NCBI GenBank assembly: GCA_049999805.1
Contig: JBNGIO010006249.1
Coordinates: forward strand, 255,589 to 319,588
DNA: 64,000 bases
Direction of reading: 5' to 3'
Source: Folioceros fuciformis
Lineage: Eukaryota; Anthocerotophyta; Anthocerotopsida; Anthocerotales
The notes beneath the pieces were generated by a model. The model saw only the letters and a list, made by a program, of their open reading frames with translations. It did not search any database and had not been told where the DNA came from. The number at the start of each line of letters is the position of its first letter. Position 1 is the stretch's first letter. Below, piece by piece: positions 35,860-46,560 of this stretch. The position numbers and the translations under genes were made by a program.

Positions 35860-36500
35860 ACAAATTGTAAAGCCTCACTCTTAGGTTAGATGATAAATAT
35901 GGACCTAAACATTCTATAACTCACTCTTAGGTTACATGAGAAACGTGCACCTAAACATTCTATAACCCACTCTTAGGTTACATAAGAAACGTGGACCTAA
36001 ATATTCTACAACTCGCTCTTAGATTACATAAGAAACCTGGACCTAAACATTCTATAACTCGCTCTTGGGTTACATAAGAAATGTGGACCTAGACATTCGA
36101 TAACTCACTCTTAGGTTAGATGATCAACGTGGACCTAAACATTCTATAACTCACTCTTAGGTTAGATGATCAACGTGGACCTAAACATTCTANNNNNNNN
36201 NNNNNNNNNNNNNNNNNNNNNNNNNNNNNNNNNNNNNNNNNNNNNNNNNNNNNNNNNNNNNNNNNNNNNNNNNNNNNNNNNNNNNNNNNNNNGACCTAAA
36301 CATTCTATAACTCACTCTTACGTCACATAAAAAACGTGGACCTAAATATTCTATAACTCACTCTTAAGTTACATAAAAAACGTGGACTTAGACATTTGAT
36401 TACTCACTCTTAGGTTAGATGATAAACATGGACCTAAATATTTTATAACTCACTCTTAGGTTACATAAGAACGTGGACTTAGGCATTCAATAACTTCAAT
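35860..36500. repeat. 46-bp satellite array with a gap
   Basis: Successive 46-bp units of the form GGACCTAAACATTCTATAAC ... CACTCTTAGGTTACATAAGAAACGT, about six before the 100-N gap and four after it. Units alternate between a TTACATAAGAAACGT and a TTAGATGATCAACGT ending. No spacers of unrelated sequence occur, so it is a satellite and not a CRISPR-like array. Confidence 0.95.
36193..36292. other. Assembly gap (100 N) in the 46-bp satellite
   Basis: Both sides end within satellite units, so the gap is a collapsed or unresolved array of unknown length. Confidence 0.99.
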
Positions 36501-38730
36501 TAGATTCAAAGTTGTTAGACTTGGAGAAAGCTATGGCTATTAGGATACTTACGATACTCATAATCACCCGTGCTTTCCCTCCTAATCGCTCTTGCTTGAA
36601 CCCCTCCCCATTGCCCTGCTACCTCGCCTTTCAACACAATGGTGAATAGTAAGCTCAAGGCTCGATATCAATTACTCTAAGTATTATGGGTTTTAGGGTC
36701 ATACCACATTGCTCACTCAATTTTTGTTGCACTTGGAGAAAGTTGTGGCCCTTCAAAGTTTATTCAACGACACATCTGAGAAGGAGGATTGTTTTATTAA
36801 TAATCTCTATACTAGCCTCTCTTTTTGTGAAACATAGCATTCTCCTTTGAATTGTCACAATAGTCTTTCATAACACAAATGTAGAGTACAATCCATTTTC
36901 AACGTGCGTAATGCCATGACCCCTACATGGCTTAATATTTTTAATGTACCAAACCTTTAATTCACTAGTTTCTATTCATAGTATTGTTCTTTTAATATTA
37001 GTATTTTAATGGTTTTTATTCACAATACTATTTCCCTAATATTAGTATTCTTAATATTTCTAAGTTAGATCTTTCTCTCTACACTCAAGCTCTATTTTAA
37101 TTAAAATAAATAAATCATATGGGTGAACTTCAAAGTTTAGTAAACTTTGGAACAATAATTAGGTGTATAATATCTATATAAACCTATAAAGGAACTTGCA
37201 AGCTCTGGAAAGTTCCAAGCTTTTTCATGTGTTCTAGATCTTGGCAGCTTTGAGAGCTCGTTGTGCCCGTGCCATAAAGTAAGTGATTTTTTTTGTCGGG
37301 TTAAATTGGTTGTGTTAGACCTAATTCATGCATGTTCTCTGATACCATTGATTTTTGTTTCATTTATGTAATTTCATATTTTGTTGACTATCTATTTGTT
37401 ATGTGTAGAGGGCATGCTCATTAGTTTTAGGTTATTCGCCTTGTGTTGAGGTACATTCTTACACTTCAAGGCATAAATTATTATACCTTGAGAGAAAAGT
37501 TTTAGGAGTTTATGATCTTAATGGATTATACTTAATAAAAAATATTTATTTCTCCTACACTCATATTGCAAGGTAAAATCATAAACATCTAATAAAATCT
37601 TGATAAGGATAGATGAAAAGATTAATAATCCCCAAGAAATGAAGATTGTTTTGAGAATTGTAGCATTTGTTTATTACACATGAAAAATATTAATTGTACA
37701 CAACGGATGCTTTACAAACATAAATTTCATAAGAGTTGTATCAATGAGTGGATAAGCTATGGTAAAAATTCTTGCCCTCTTCATAGAGAATTCTTATACG
37801 AAGGACCTATACAATCAAGATCTACCAGACATGTTCTTGAAAATTTGGATGATCGTTAATGTGTGGTAAATGAGGAACTCTTTCAACATGACCTTAAAAA
37901 TATAATGTATCGTCTAAGTTTGGCGTTAGATGAAGTATTTGAAGATGAACTAAGTTTAGCATTAAATGAACTCTTTCTCCATCACCTTGAAAATTTTGAT
38001 GATGTTCTAACTATGAAATTGAATGCATTCTTTAGAGAAATAAGTTTTGGGTTTCACCAACAACGTCATCTATTTCTGGTTTTCATGATGTTATAATGTA
38101 TATGAACATTGATTTTTGGTTTTCATAATGCTATAACATATGAATATTTATTTTTGGTTTTCATGATGATATAACGTATATGAACATAGTGGCTGTAAGT
38201 AGGTAGTATAATGTATTGTATTTATTTGGAACAAGATAATTATTTTAGATATAATAGATAATCATTATGCATAGGTGAGGGTTGAAATCTTTCAACAATT
38301 TATGTACATTGAAATATTTCGTAAAATATTTCAATATAACCTTAATATTTTAGAGTTTATTACTTTATTTTTTTAAGATTATAATATTAATATTTTAATA
38401 AATATGTCTTCGATTTTGTGATGGTTTCAAAATTCTTTCTTATTCAGTTGCTCCTTAATGCACATACTACTACTTTATTGGATAGCAGTTGTTAATGGCA
38501 GAAAGAACGGATGTCAATTAAGTCCTTGATCTTGCGGATATGGGAGCATTCTAATTGTTGCACAAAGGTAACATGAAAAAGTTTCCAACGGCTAAATCAA
38601 GACCAAGAGGATGAATGATTTGCCAAACACGCAAGAGTCTTGCACGTTGGATGCATATTTGCGATTGTGGTCACTCTTGTACAAAACAATGTTTGAATCA
38701 TGGTGTCGGTGTGCCTTGCCCCTAGGTAAA

Positions 38731-40090
38731 CTAGAGAATTGCCTCCAAAAGTAAGGTGGAATGTTTTCCAACCAAGGATCCACACTTTGAAGAGTCTTCT
38801 TTCCAACCTGCTCGTATGTATGGGTAGGAGAACATCCACCTCCAAGTAGGAGGCATGTATGGCAAATCCACACCCATAATCTTATTCTCGAGCCCGTCCA
38901 ACATGATAAATACTTGGTCACATCCTACCACAATCTTAATCTTATCAAAACTACTAATGAGGCGATCACCAATTGTCCGCCCATGCAAGCCATCGACATA
39001 TGCATACAAGGGCTTGAGCATGGTAGAAGGCATTGCTGCCACCTTCATCCATGCCATGTGTGCAAAATCCAACTCCCAAACTTGAATATGCAGCATATTC
39101 TCATCTAGACTCTCGATGAGACGCACAATTAATACCAAGCAAAGCAATCGCTCTCGCACAATGATGGGCCCATGGTACAAACGAATGCACCAAAAAGGAC
39201 CATATATATAATCCCTAGGACATGACACAACAAGCTTTCTCCAACTACCTTGCTCCAAATCATAGGCCAACAAGATTAAACCACAAGTGAAGCAATAAAG
39301 CAAGTTTCCCAAAAACACGCCAGCTTGGTGGGTATGGATACGGCTATGCTCATACAGTGGATGCAAGTGGTCAAGCTCCACTTCTTAACTGCAGAATCAT
39401 ACACGAAAGTTCGTAAGGGGGTCAAGATAAGTCTTCCTCATGTCCTTCATCACTACTAGCTTGAAATAGCTCGTCTTGGCATCCACCAATATCCCTCGAA
39501 TATGCTCCACCCCGAAGTCATATGGATCTACTTAAGTAGGCAATGTTGGCAAGCAGGCCCATGATCGCCCTACTGGGTACGTATAGTGTCCCCATGTTGG
39601 ACATGCACTTGCAAATATCTGCATTCCTGTTACAAAACACTAGTGCCCCGCCACTTCCCAATACCTCAGGGAACTTCAAGGACAAATTCGATAGGCTAGA
39701 GAGACGCAAATCTTGGAGCTTGTGCCAACAATTAGAAGCCACATCATAAATGCAAGACTCTTTCGATAAAATTATTAGAGTTGGGTAATGTATGGGCTAC
39801 CACCCACAGTAGTGGTTCCCCTGCTCCAACAATTGCTGCTCCTTCACTAATGAGGACCATAACCCAGACTCCCTCCACTCTTGCCCACATACTACTCGTA
39901 ATAATAGTTGGATCACCAACGACTGCTTTGCCAAGATGATGATAATCAAATCACGTGGCAATTTTCCCCATTCAATGGCCTTCCCCAACTCCTTGGCGCC
40001 ATCTATTGGTTCCGGCCTTCTCACTCTCTTACCATTAGATTGTGTCTGCTCCTTTACTACCATCTCCTTCGAATTCTTCGTGGCCATCAT
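38731..40090 (-). pseudogene. F-box/kelch-type protein pseudogene
   Basis: From the ATG at 40090 the minus strand encodes an F-box-like segment (WGKLPRDLIIIILAKQSL...CGQEW) and, after one in-frame TAG near 39795, continues in the same frame (CIYDVASNCWHKLQDLRL) to about 39520. There and again near 39400 the frame shifts. Pieces typical of plant F-box/kelch proteins follow (VYDSAVKKWSL; GVFLGNLLYCFTCGLILLAYDLEQGSWRKLVV) up to the stop at 38731. In the intact family the F-box binds SKP1 of an SCF ligase and the kelch or FBA domain recruits the target. At least one stop and two frameshifts make this a pseudogene unless sequencing errors are responsible. Confidence 0.75.
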
Positions 40091-41155
40091 CCCGGATAGT
40101 TTCTTATCATAGTCAAATCAATATTCAAACCAAATTTGAAGTGCACACATCAACTAGTTTATCATAGACCACATACAAATCGACTATACTTACCAAGGAG
40201 ACCATAGTAAATTCATAAGATAAACACATGGACAAAAATTCTTCTCTAAATCGTAAATCATCTAAACCTTACAAAAGTTACCTGCAAACATATATGCAAG
40301 CCTGATGTCTCCACAAGCAAATCTTAGTGTCATAAAATGAAACTTGAAAAGAACACTAGATCTTTGTTTTGCTTTCCAGATCTATACAAACATATATAGA
40401 ACTTGATCTCGATATCTATTTTTTCTTTCGTTCATCACTAAATTATGAGTAATATAATATTTAAATAATAGTAAAATATATTATGATTGTTACTTCATAA
40501 GTATAAGTATTATGTTATGAAAGCAGCAGAAACAACCATGCATGGGTTAGTTTGATTGAGTCATTGTAATACAATGCAAACTGATTCAAGATGCGTCAAT
40601 TTGATCCAGTTGTTGTAGTATAGTCCTAAGTTTTCTTGGATGTCTTAGGTTAATAAGTTGTTGTAATACAGTGCAAAGTGTCCCTCCCTATTAGAGTTCC
40701 ATTGTGCAAAGTGTTCCCAGATGGGTAAGTTTGATTAAGGAGTTGTAAATAGTGTAAAGTGTTCCCACATGGGTAAATTCGATTGAGAAGTTGTAAATAG
40801 TGCAAAACGTTCATGCATGTGACTATGGGTTGGATTGTGCAAAGTGTTCTCAAATGGATAGGTTCGATTGAGGAGTTGTAATATAGTGCAAAACGTTCGT
40901 ACATGGGTCCATGGGTTCGTTTGGGCTATGACATTTTTCATTTTCCTTGATGAAAGTGAGGGCAGTCAGATAGACGGCGAAGGCAAAAATATGTATACGA
41001 CGTGGAGGCGCCACGTCAGGAGCATTGGATAATACGGGATCGAGGATCCGGCCAGTAGCAATAGCGGCAGCAGAAGCCATGGAAGCAGCAGAAAGAGCGA
41101 GACGTGGATTCTGGGAAGGTTCAGAAGGCGCACGGAGCTCGCAGGTGCACCTGCG
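40091..41155. other. CHLM upstream region with degenerate repeats
   Basis: AT-rich up to about 40,950, with roughly 50-bp degenerate repeats at 40,640-40,920 (GTGCAAAGTGTTCCCACATGG-like blocks followed by GATTGAGGAGTTGTAAT-like blocks). From about 40,960 the sequence becomes GC-rich and is presumably the CHLM promoter and leader. Confidence 0.6.
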
Positions 41156-42163
41156 ATGGCGGCTGCGGGAAGGGGATCACTGCTGTGCAGCTGCGCTGTC
41201 AAGAGCGAGGAGCCGAGAGCCGGGACGAGCAGGAGCGGGAGTCTGGTGTGGCGGACGAGGTTGCCGGTTAGTGCTGCTCCTGCTCCGCAGTCCTACCGGG
41301 CGCGCCAGTACGGCACGAGGGCAGCATTGCTGGAAGATGGCGGATCCGGGGTGACGTTTGCGCTCGCGGGCGGGAGCGCCATAGCTGCTTTGGCAGCGGC
41401 GCTGTCGATTGCGGACCCCGAGAAGCGGCGGCAGAAGCAGGCGGCCGAGGCCGGCGGAGATGAGAAGGACGTCGTGCGGAACTACTTCAACACGCAGGGC
41501 TTCGAGAGGTGGAAGCGGATATATGGAGAGACAGATGACGTGAACTCGGTGCAGCTGGACATCCGGCAGGGCCATGCGCAGACGGTGGAGAAGGTGATGG
41601 CACTGCTCCGAGACGGGGGCTTGCAGGGGGCCACGGTGTGCGACGCCGGGTGCGGGACTGGAAGCCTGGCTATCCCCCTGGCGCTGGAGGGGGCCGTGGT
41701 GAGCGCAAGCGACATATCGTCGGCTATGGTAGCCGAGGCCGGGACCAGGGCGTCCGACGCGGTGGAGAGCGCGGCTAGGGATGGGAAGAGCGTCACGATG
41801 CCTAGGTTTGAAGCCCGGGACCTGGAATCCCTGTCCGGGAAGTACGACATTGTGATTTGTTTGGATGTGCTCATCCATTACCCGCAGGACAAGGCCGGCG
41901 GTATGATCACGCACCTTGCGTCCCTGGCAAACAAGAGACTTGTGCTTAGCTTCGCTCCCAAGACGCTCTACTATTCGGTGCTCAAGCGGATCGGGGAGCT
42001 TTTCCCTGGCCCTTCGAAGGCTACCAGAGCTTATCTGCATGCGGAAGAGGATGTGGAGGCCGCTCTCAAAGCTGCCGGCTGGGTTGTCACGCGTAGGGAC
42101 ATGACCGCTACCAAATTCTACTTCTCGCGCCTGCTAGAAGCTGTGCCTTCCAATTCCCTGTAG
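41156..42163 (+). CDS. CHLM: Mg-protoporphyrin IX O-methyltransferase, chloroplast
   Basis: A single exon of 335 residues, close to the family size (Arabidopsis about 312). CHLM transfers a methyl group from S-adenosylmethionine to the ring C propionate of Mg-protoporphyrin IX in chlorophyll synthesis, at the chloroplast envelope and thylakoids. Residues 1 to about 60 are rich in Ser, Arg and Ala, a transit peptide. An Ala-rich hydrophobic stretch (FALAGGSAIAALAAALSIAD) follows. The family block DVVRNYFNTQGFERWKRIYG and the SAM-binding motif VCDAGCGTGSLAIPLALEGA are clear, with the acidic ribose contact in VSASDIS and the conserved CLDVLIHYPQ. GC-rich codon use contrasts with the AT-rich flank. 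The stop is 299 bp from the stop of the convergent CGLD27 gene. Confidence 0.97.
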   Translation: MAAAGRGSLLCSCAVKSEEPRAGTSRSGSLVWRTRLPVSAAPAPQSYRARQYGTRAALLEDGGSGVTFALAGGSAIAALAAALSIADPEKRRQKQAAEAGGDEKDVVRNYFNTQGFERWKRIYGETDDVNSVQLDIRQGHAQTVEKVMALLRDGGLQGATVCDAGCGTGSLAIPLALEGAVVSASDISSAMVAEAGTRASDAVESAARDGKSVTMPRFEARDLESLSGKYDIVICLDVLIHYPQDKAGGMITHLASLANKRLVLSFAPKTLYYSVLKRIGELFPGPSKATRAYLHAEEDVEAALKAAGWVVTRRDMTATKFYFSRLLEAVPSNSL

Positions 42164-42462
42164 ACGACATTTTTGTACTACGCCCGTCTTCATCTCGCCT
42201 ATTAGCTGTTCTTTCGAAATTTGCTCTGTCCACAGGCAGGGAAAAATTACATCTCCTTGAACGGAGAGGGGTACCTTCCTCGGAAGATGGACCAGATACA
42301 CATACGTAGAAGTTTGATCAAGATTCTCCTCTTCTAGGATTGGATGGTAGATGCGCATACCATGGGTTTCTAGACATAGGACCCATCCAGAATGTAGGTA
42401 CCGTTAAGCAACATGACGCTACATGTTGAACGAATTGAGAGAGAAGTCGGACCACAAGAATT

Positions 42463-44057
42463 TCACTTCATTAAGTCCTCCCATTTGCAATACTGGCCGC
42501 CTGCAAGAGCTCTGTAGAATCGATCGCTGCAGTACACAGGCCGTCCTTTGGCAGCAGCTGCGGCTGCAGCTGCCAATTCGTCGTCATCGGCCACCTCCAC
42601 TGGAAGACTCAGAAGATCTTTCGCCCTGTGCGATGAAGCAGACAGAGAAACAGGAACTGGCTATGATCAGAAAAGCTCAGCCTGATGGAACAAGAGGCGG
42701 ACTGCTTGGCAGAAATGGACGAGGACAACAGACCTGAAACCGGGTTTGCCCTCTGCTGCCATGGCCTCCGAATTGGCCCGTCGGGGGGCGAACACAGATG
42801 CATCTTCTTGTGGAGGGAGCAAGGCCACTAGTGCTACTGTAGCTGTGGCAAGAAGAGCGGCAGCCCCGATCAGCGTTTGCTTCAGACGGTTCATGATAGG
42901 CTTAACCTGGTAGGCCCCTAGCAACCTATCTCTTGCCAGCACCTGAGAATAGGGATCAAGCAAGAGGCGAGGAATCAACAGATGTGAATACCGCAAAGAG
43001 ATAAAACCTTGACAGCATCTGCTAGGCATAAGCATGAGACTTGGGTACGACCTCAGGTGGCTTCACCCAAAGCTGTCCATCGTACCACCCTGTTTCTTCG
43101 TACGGGACCACTGCAGACAGCAACCTGTTGCCAACGTAGCTCCATCCCTGACAAGATGCAATAAGGCAGGTGTGAATCTTTTGTTCCACAGAGATGGAAA
43201 CATGATGCGCTGGACTCATGTAAGTTCGGTATCATAAGTCTGAACGCAGAGGCTACCAAGTACATTCGTAAAACGAGAAGGGCCACAGGGAAGAGTGCTC
43301 CCGCTCCGGCAGCCACCACAAACTTCAAGGGCTCCTGCAAAGTTGCCAACAACTCAGTTGCCTTCACCGACAGTCCAGGTTTTGTCCAGAGCAAAGACAT
43401 TAATTCAACCACCGTGTTGGCAGAGGCGAGGCAGCTTACTCGGGAGGGCTCAAAACTGGCAGCAGAGATAGGGCCACCAAGAAGCAGGAAAAAGAGCACC
43501 CACAAGCCTCCGAGTCGAAGAGCGAAATCCAACGGACTTAGCTGAGCCCAAGAGTAGAGCACAGACTCCTTCAACGCCGCCAGCTCATTCGCCTGCACAG
43601 TACATCCATCCACGCATCCAGCCATCCTCACACCTCAGAATACGCTGTCTCTGCTGCGTGCCCACCTCTCATCACCCAAATCCAAAGTGATGGGCATCAC
43701 CACCCACCATACCGGCCGCTGGTCGGAGGGCACTTCGATTTCGAACTCCGAGTCCCAGTCATCCACGCTCTCCCCATCCCTCCCGCTCCTGTCCTTTTCC
43801 AAAGCCCTGACCACCACACTGCTGCTGCTCTGCCTAATCCCAGAATTCAGCCGCCACCGCAGCTCCTTCCCCACCGGTAAAGTTCCTTCCCAGAACACGA
43901 ACCTCACTGGCAGCAGCCGGCAGCGCTGCCTGAAGCCCCTCCCGATTCTCTCCGAACACGCGCCCACGTGCTGCCTGAAGCCCCTCCCGATTCTCTCCGA
44001 ACACGCGCCCACGTCCACCAGATGCGCAATCCCGGGTTGCACCACAGATTCGAGCAT
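42463..44057 (-). CDS. CGLD27: CGLD27-like chloroplast membrane protein (DUF1230)
   Basis: Six exons on the minus strand, 44057-43713, 43592-43440, 43334-43257, 43147-43052, 42942-42734 and 42625-42463, give 347 residues with introns of 104-120 bp. CGLD27 is conserved in green algae, plants and diatoms, and is linked to iron nutrition and plastid function; its activity is unknown. Family blocks are evident: ANELAALKESVLYSW, GWSYVGNRLLSAVVPYEETG followed by WYDGQLWVKPPE, VLARDRLLGAYQVKP, and the C-terminal GRPVYCSDRFYRALAGGQYC. There are three hydrophobic segments. The first 80 residues look like a transit peptide and contain a 15-residue tandem duplication (VGACSERIGRGFRQ, twice), mirrored by a perfect 45-bp DNA duplication. 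The start is the first in-frame ATG of that exon. Confidence 0.93.
43933..44022. repeat. 45-bp tandem duplication in the CGLD27 transit peptide
   Basis: Two near-identical 45-bp units (CTGCCTGAAGCCCCTCCCG ... GCGCCCACGTG on the plus strand) lie in frame in exon 1. They duplicate 15 residues without breaking the gene. Confidence 0.9.
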
Positions 44058-44556
44058 CTTGCAGTGGCCGCAGACGGTAGCGCTAGCAGGCAGACATGCA
44101 CTGCATCTTCCTACCACGGATCGATGGTCGAACTCTAGATCACATCTCTGTATCTACTCCACCTTGCAACCAGCTACGGCAGTTGCACCTCTGGTATGGT
44201 TTGAATTCCGGTTCTCAAGCGTTTCCTTTCCTTGCATGCCTTCCCTGATGCTGATTCAAACCAAATCCAACCAATCGGTCAGGCACGTCGCTGGCAACGT
44301 GGCGTGCTCCGAAACGTCAACTCACGCTTGGCTCTCATCAGGCCAAAGGAGAGGGCCTGGGCACCATGTAGAACTAGGACGTATTGCAACGTTTGCTATC
44401 CCACGATGTTAAACTTTTTTACTGCACGAAAGCTTTCGGGCCTACAGCAAGGGAGCCCGGAGGGAAGCAGATAGTTGCTTAGTGTGCCTATGAGGTTTCA
44501 GCATATGTTGAGTCTTAATACAAGGGCCAAGCAGCAGACGGATTGCAGCATGACTA

Positions 44557-46366
44557 TCAGTCGTCATCACTACCGCCCTCATCAAAGGTCCTCAGATCTT
44601 CGGCTGGCAGTGTATCCTTCAGACCATCAAGCAGAAACGGATTCAGGAGTTAGACCAGGGCAGGCAAAGGAACAATCACAACCACCACCCAGCCTAGACA
44701 GCAGAATTGAAAGACAAGCTTTACCACTTTCTTATCCCAGTCCTTCAATTTGGCTTTGGTGCGTAGGAAGTTGTCTCTCAAGATGGACCAACCTTGAGCC
44801 CCTTCCTCTGCCTGGATAACCAACAAAACCGGCCAGTCAGTTCCCCGAACTTTTGTGACACAGGTACGGTAGGTTGCGCAACGACAAGGCGTGTGCCATA
44901 CATCGTTTGAATCTGAATCTGGTTGTGGCTCTGTAGCCCATGAATTGCTAGATTTGTCACCATTTGCAGAGGCAACTCCCTTTAGCTCAGCCAAAAAGGC
45001 AGATTTGCTTTGCTTTGTCACCTCTGCAAGTCACGAAAAATTGCTCGTTTTTGAGGCCAGACGAAGGCAAGTACGACTAAAAATCAGCATATCGCAACGT
45101 TGTATTCAAGCAAGCAGTGGCATCCGGGCTACAAGTTCACCTTTCGCAGCTTTCCAGGAGTCAGTTGGGACACCAGTTTGTATTTTTTGAGCTTTGCTGA
45201 TCTGCAGGACAACAGAGAAAATTGCATCAGCGCAAGAGGCTGGTGGTGCACAGAGCGCGTGCACGAATAGTCCCAACCTTCCCCAGGGGTAAGGTCCTAA
45301 CTTTCTAAGCAAGGGAGTGGGGAAGACGTAAATAAATGTAACGAGGACCGCTTACCGCATTGAAGAGCATTACAACTGATGACGTTCAGCACATGATACA
45401 AACAAACCACGCAAGAATAGTCAGAAAACGCGACGAAGACCAGACAGCAGTATGTGAATTCTGACGGAAAGACTAGATGCCAACCTCCTTTGGTGGCAAG
45501 CTTGCTGAGAGCCTTTTCATGGTTGTCTGTGTAGGAAGGCGGACGAACGTGCCCCAGCTCACGTTTCTGCAAGATATCCTCGACATGTGAGATGAATTTG
45601 AGTTGGGAGAGTTGAAAAGTAGCCAAGAAGGCTCCAATATACAGAGCTGACGGTCCATCACCTCTTTCCTTTCCTTGCTGAGCTCTGGATTCGTAGCTTG
45701 CTTGGTGGCCTCTTCAAGCTTCTTCGCTACCAACTTCTTATTTTCAGCTAATACTGGGCCCTGCAAATGACCTAACTCAATGCCCACATCGGTGTCCACA
45801 AAACTGACCAAAACTCGAACCACAATGCTGAAGCATCAAACGAAGGAAGGAGGACAAACCAGAGAATCTGCAAGAGAAGAATCAGGAACTGACTTCTTCA
45901 TAATTTTGCTGAAAGCTCGGCTGTAGGCTGCTTGAAACCCACCCAGAGCTTTGCCATCGCCTGCGGCATCCTCTTTACCATCCCTTTCACTGTCGCTATC
46001 ACCATCACTACCACTACCACTGGCCAGGCCTTCCTCCTCATCTTCCTCTGGACCAGAGTACTCTCCTTCATCAAGCTCAGCAATTCCTACCTCTGCCTCA
46101 CCGGTCCTTGACTCTTTAACAGCTATGGCATCTGGCAAGTTATCGTCGGCACCATCCCCAGAGTCTTCAGCTTCCACCCACTCCAACTTGCAGACATCAT
46201 CTAGCCCTGCTTCTAGGTCGCTACTTATTTGGTCCCCCTCTTCACTACTGCCGTCACGTTTACCTCTAAAGCCTGTAGAAGCTGTCTTCTTGTTTGACTT
46301 CTCTCTCGACGACCCCCTATTTCCCTCTAACGAGACTTCAGCCCGCAGCTTGCGCTTAGACACCAT
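44557..46366 (-). CDS. RRP15: RRP15-like pre-rRNA processing protein
   Basis: Eight exons, 46366-45860, 45760-45662, 45566-45485, 45375-45356, 45201-45141, 45023-44902, 44811-44725 and 44616-44557, encode 345 residues. RRP15 is a nucleolar protein needed for maturation of 27S pre-rRNA and of the large ribosomal subunit. The N-terminal half is basic then strongly acidic (EGDQISSDLEAGLDD, PEEDEEEG). It is followed by the family core: AFSKIMKKS, GPVLAENKKLVAKKLEEATK, NHEKALSKLATKGVVMLFNA, ISKAQK, and GWSILRDNFLRTKAKLKDWD near the end. Exon 4 is only 20 bp (VVMLFNA); skipping it would break the frame. The start codon lies 194 bp from that of the divergent OBGM gene. Confidence 0.92.
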
Positions 46367-46560
46367 CTGGGCTCAACTTCCTACCGAAATTGCTGGGAAT
46401 CTGCCTCCGATACGTGAGTAAAGATTCTTGGAACACCAAACCGGCGGACCGTAGCCAAAGCGGCGGCTGGATGGGGGGCACTAGACTAGAACTAAACTGA
46501 ATGAAGACGGGACGATAACTGACGTACATAGGTAGCTAGTCTTTCCTAATTGGCGTGGGA
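46367..46560. promoter_or_regulatory. Putative bidirectional promoter between RRP15 and OBGM
   Basis: Only 194 bp separate the two divergent start codons, so both leaders and core promoters must fit here. The segment contains CTGACGTACAT, a TGACG-type bZIP core near 46,520, and GC-rich stretches. No clear TATA box is seen in either direction. Confidence 0.65.

Larger units (their letters stand above)
34450..38590. other. AT-rich repeat region without genes
   Basis: About 4 kb of AT-rich sequence. It contains degenerate repeats of a CTCCACAAGAGTTTGATG-type unit at about 34,810-35,200, the 46-bp satellite (separate entry), and three degenerate copies of an about 40-bp unit (TTTTTGGTTTTCATGATG...) at 38,060-38,180. 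At 37,338-37,350 CTCTGATACCA is the reverse complement of a Copia primer-binding site, possibly a retrotransposon relic. No gene is supported. Confidence 0.6.

Noticed and set aside
35860-36500. Regularly spaced 46-bp repeats resembling a CRISPR array
   Set aside because: The whole unit repeats with no unique spacers, and the DNA is plant nuclear; it is a satellite.
41177-42040. 287-residue minus-strand frame
   Set aside because: Antisense shadow of CHLM, caused by its high GC content.
45951-46421. Ser/Pro-rich plus-strand frame
   Set aside because: Antisense of the acidic region of RRP15 exon 1.
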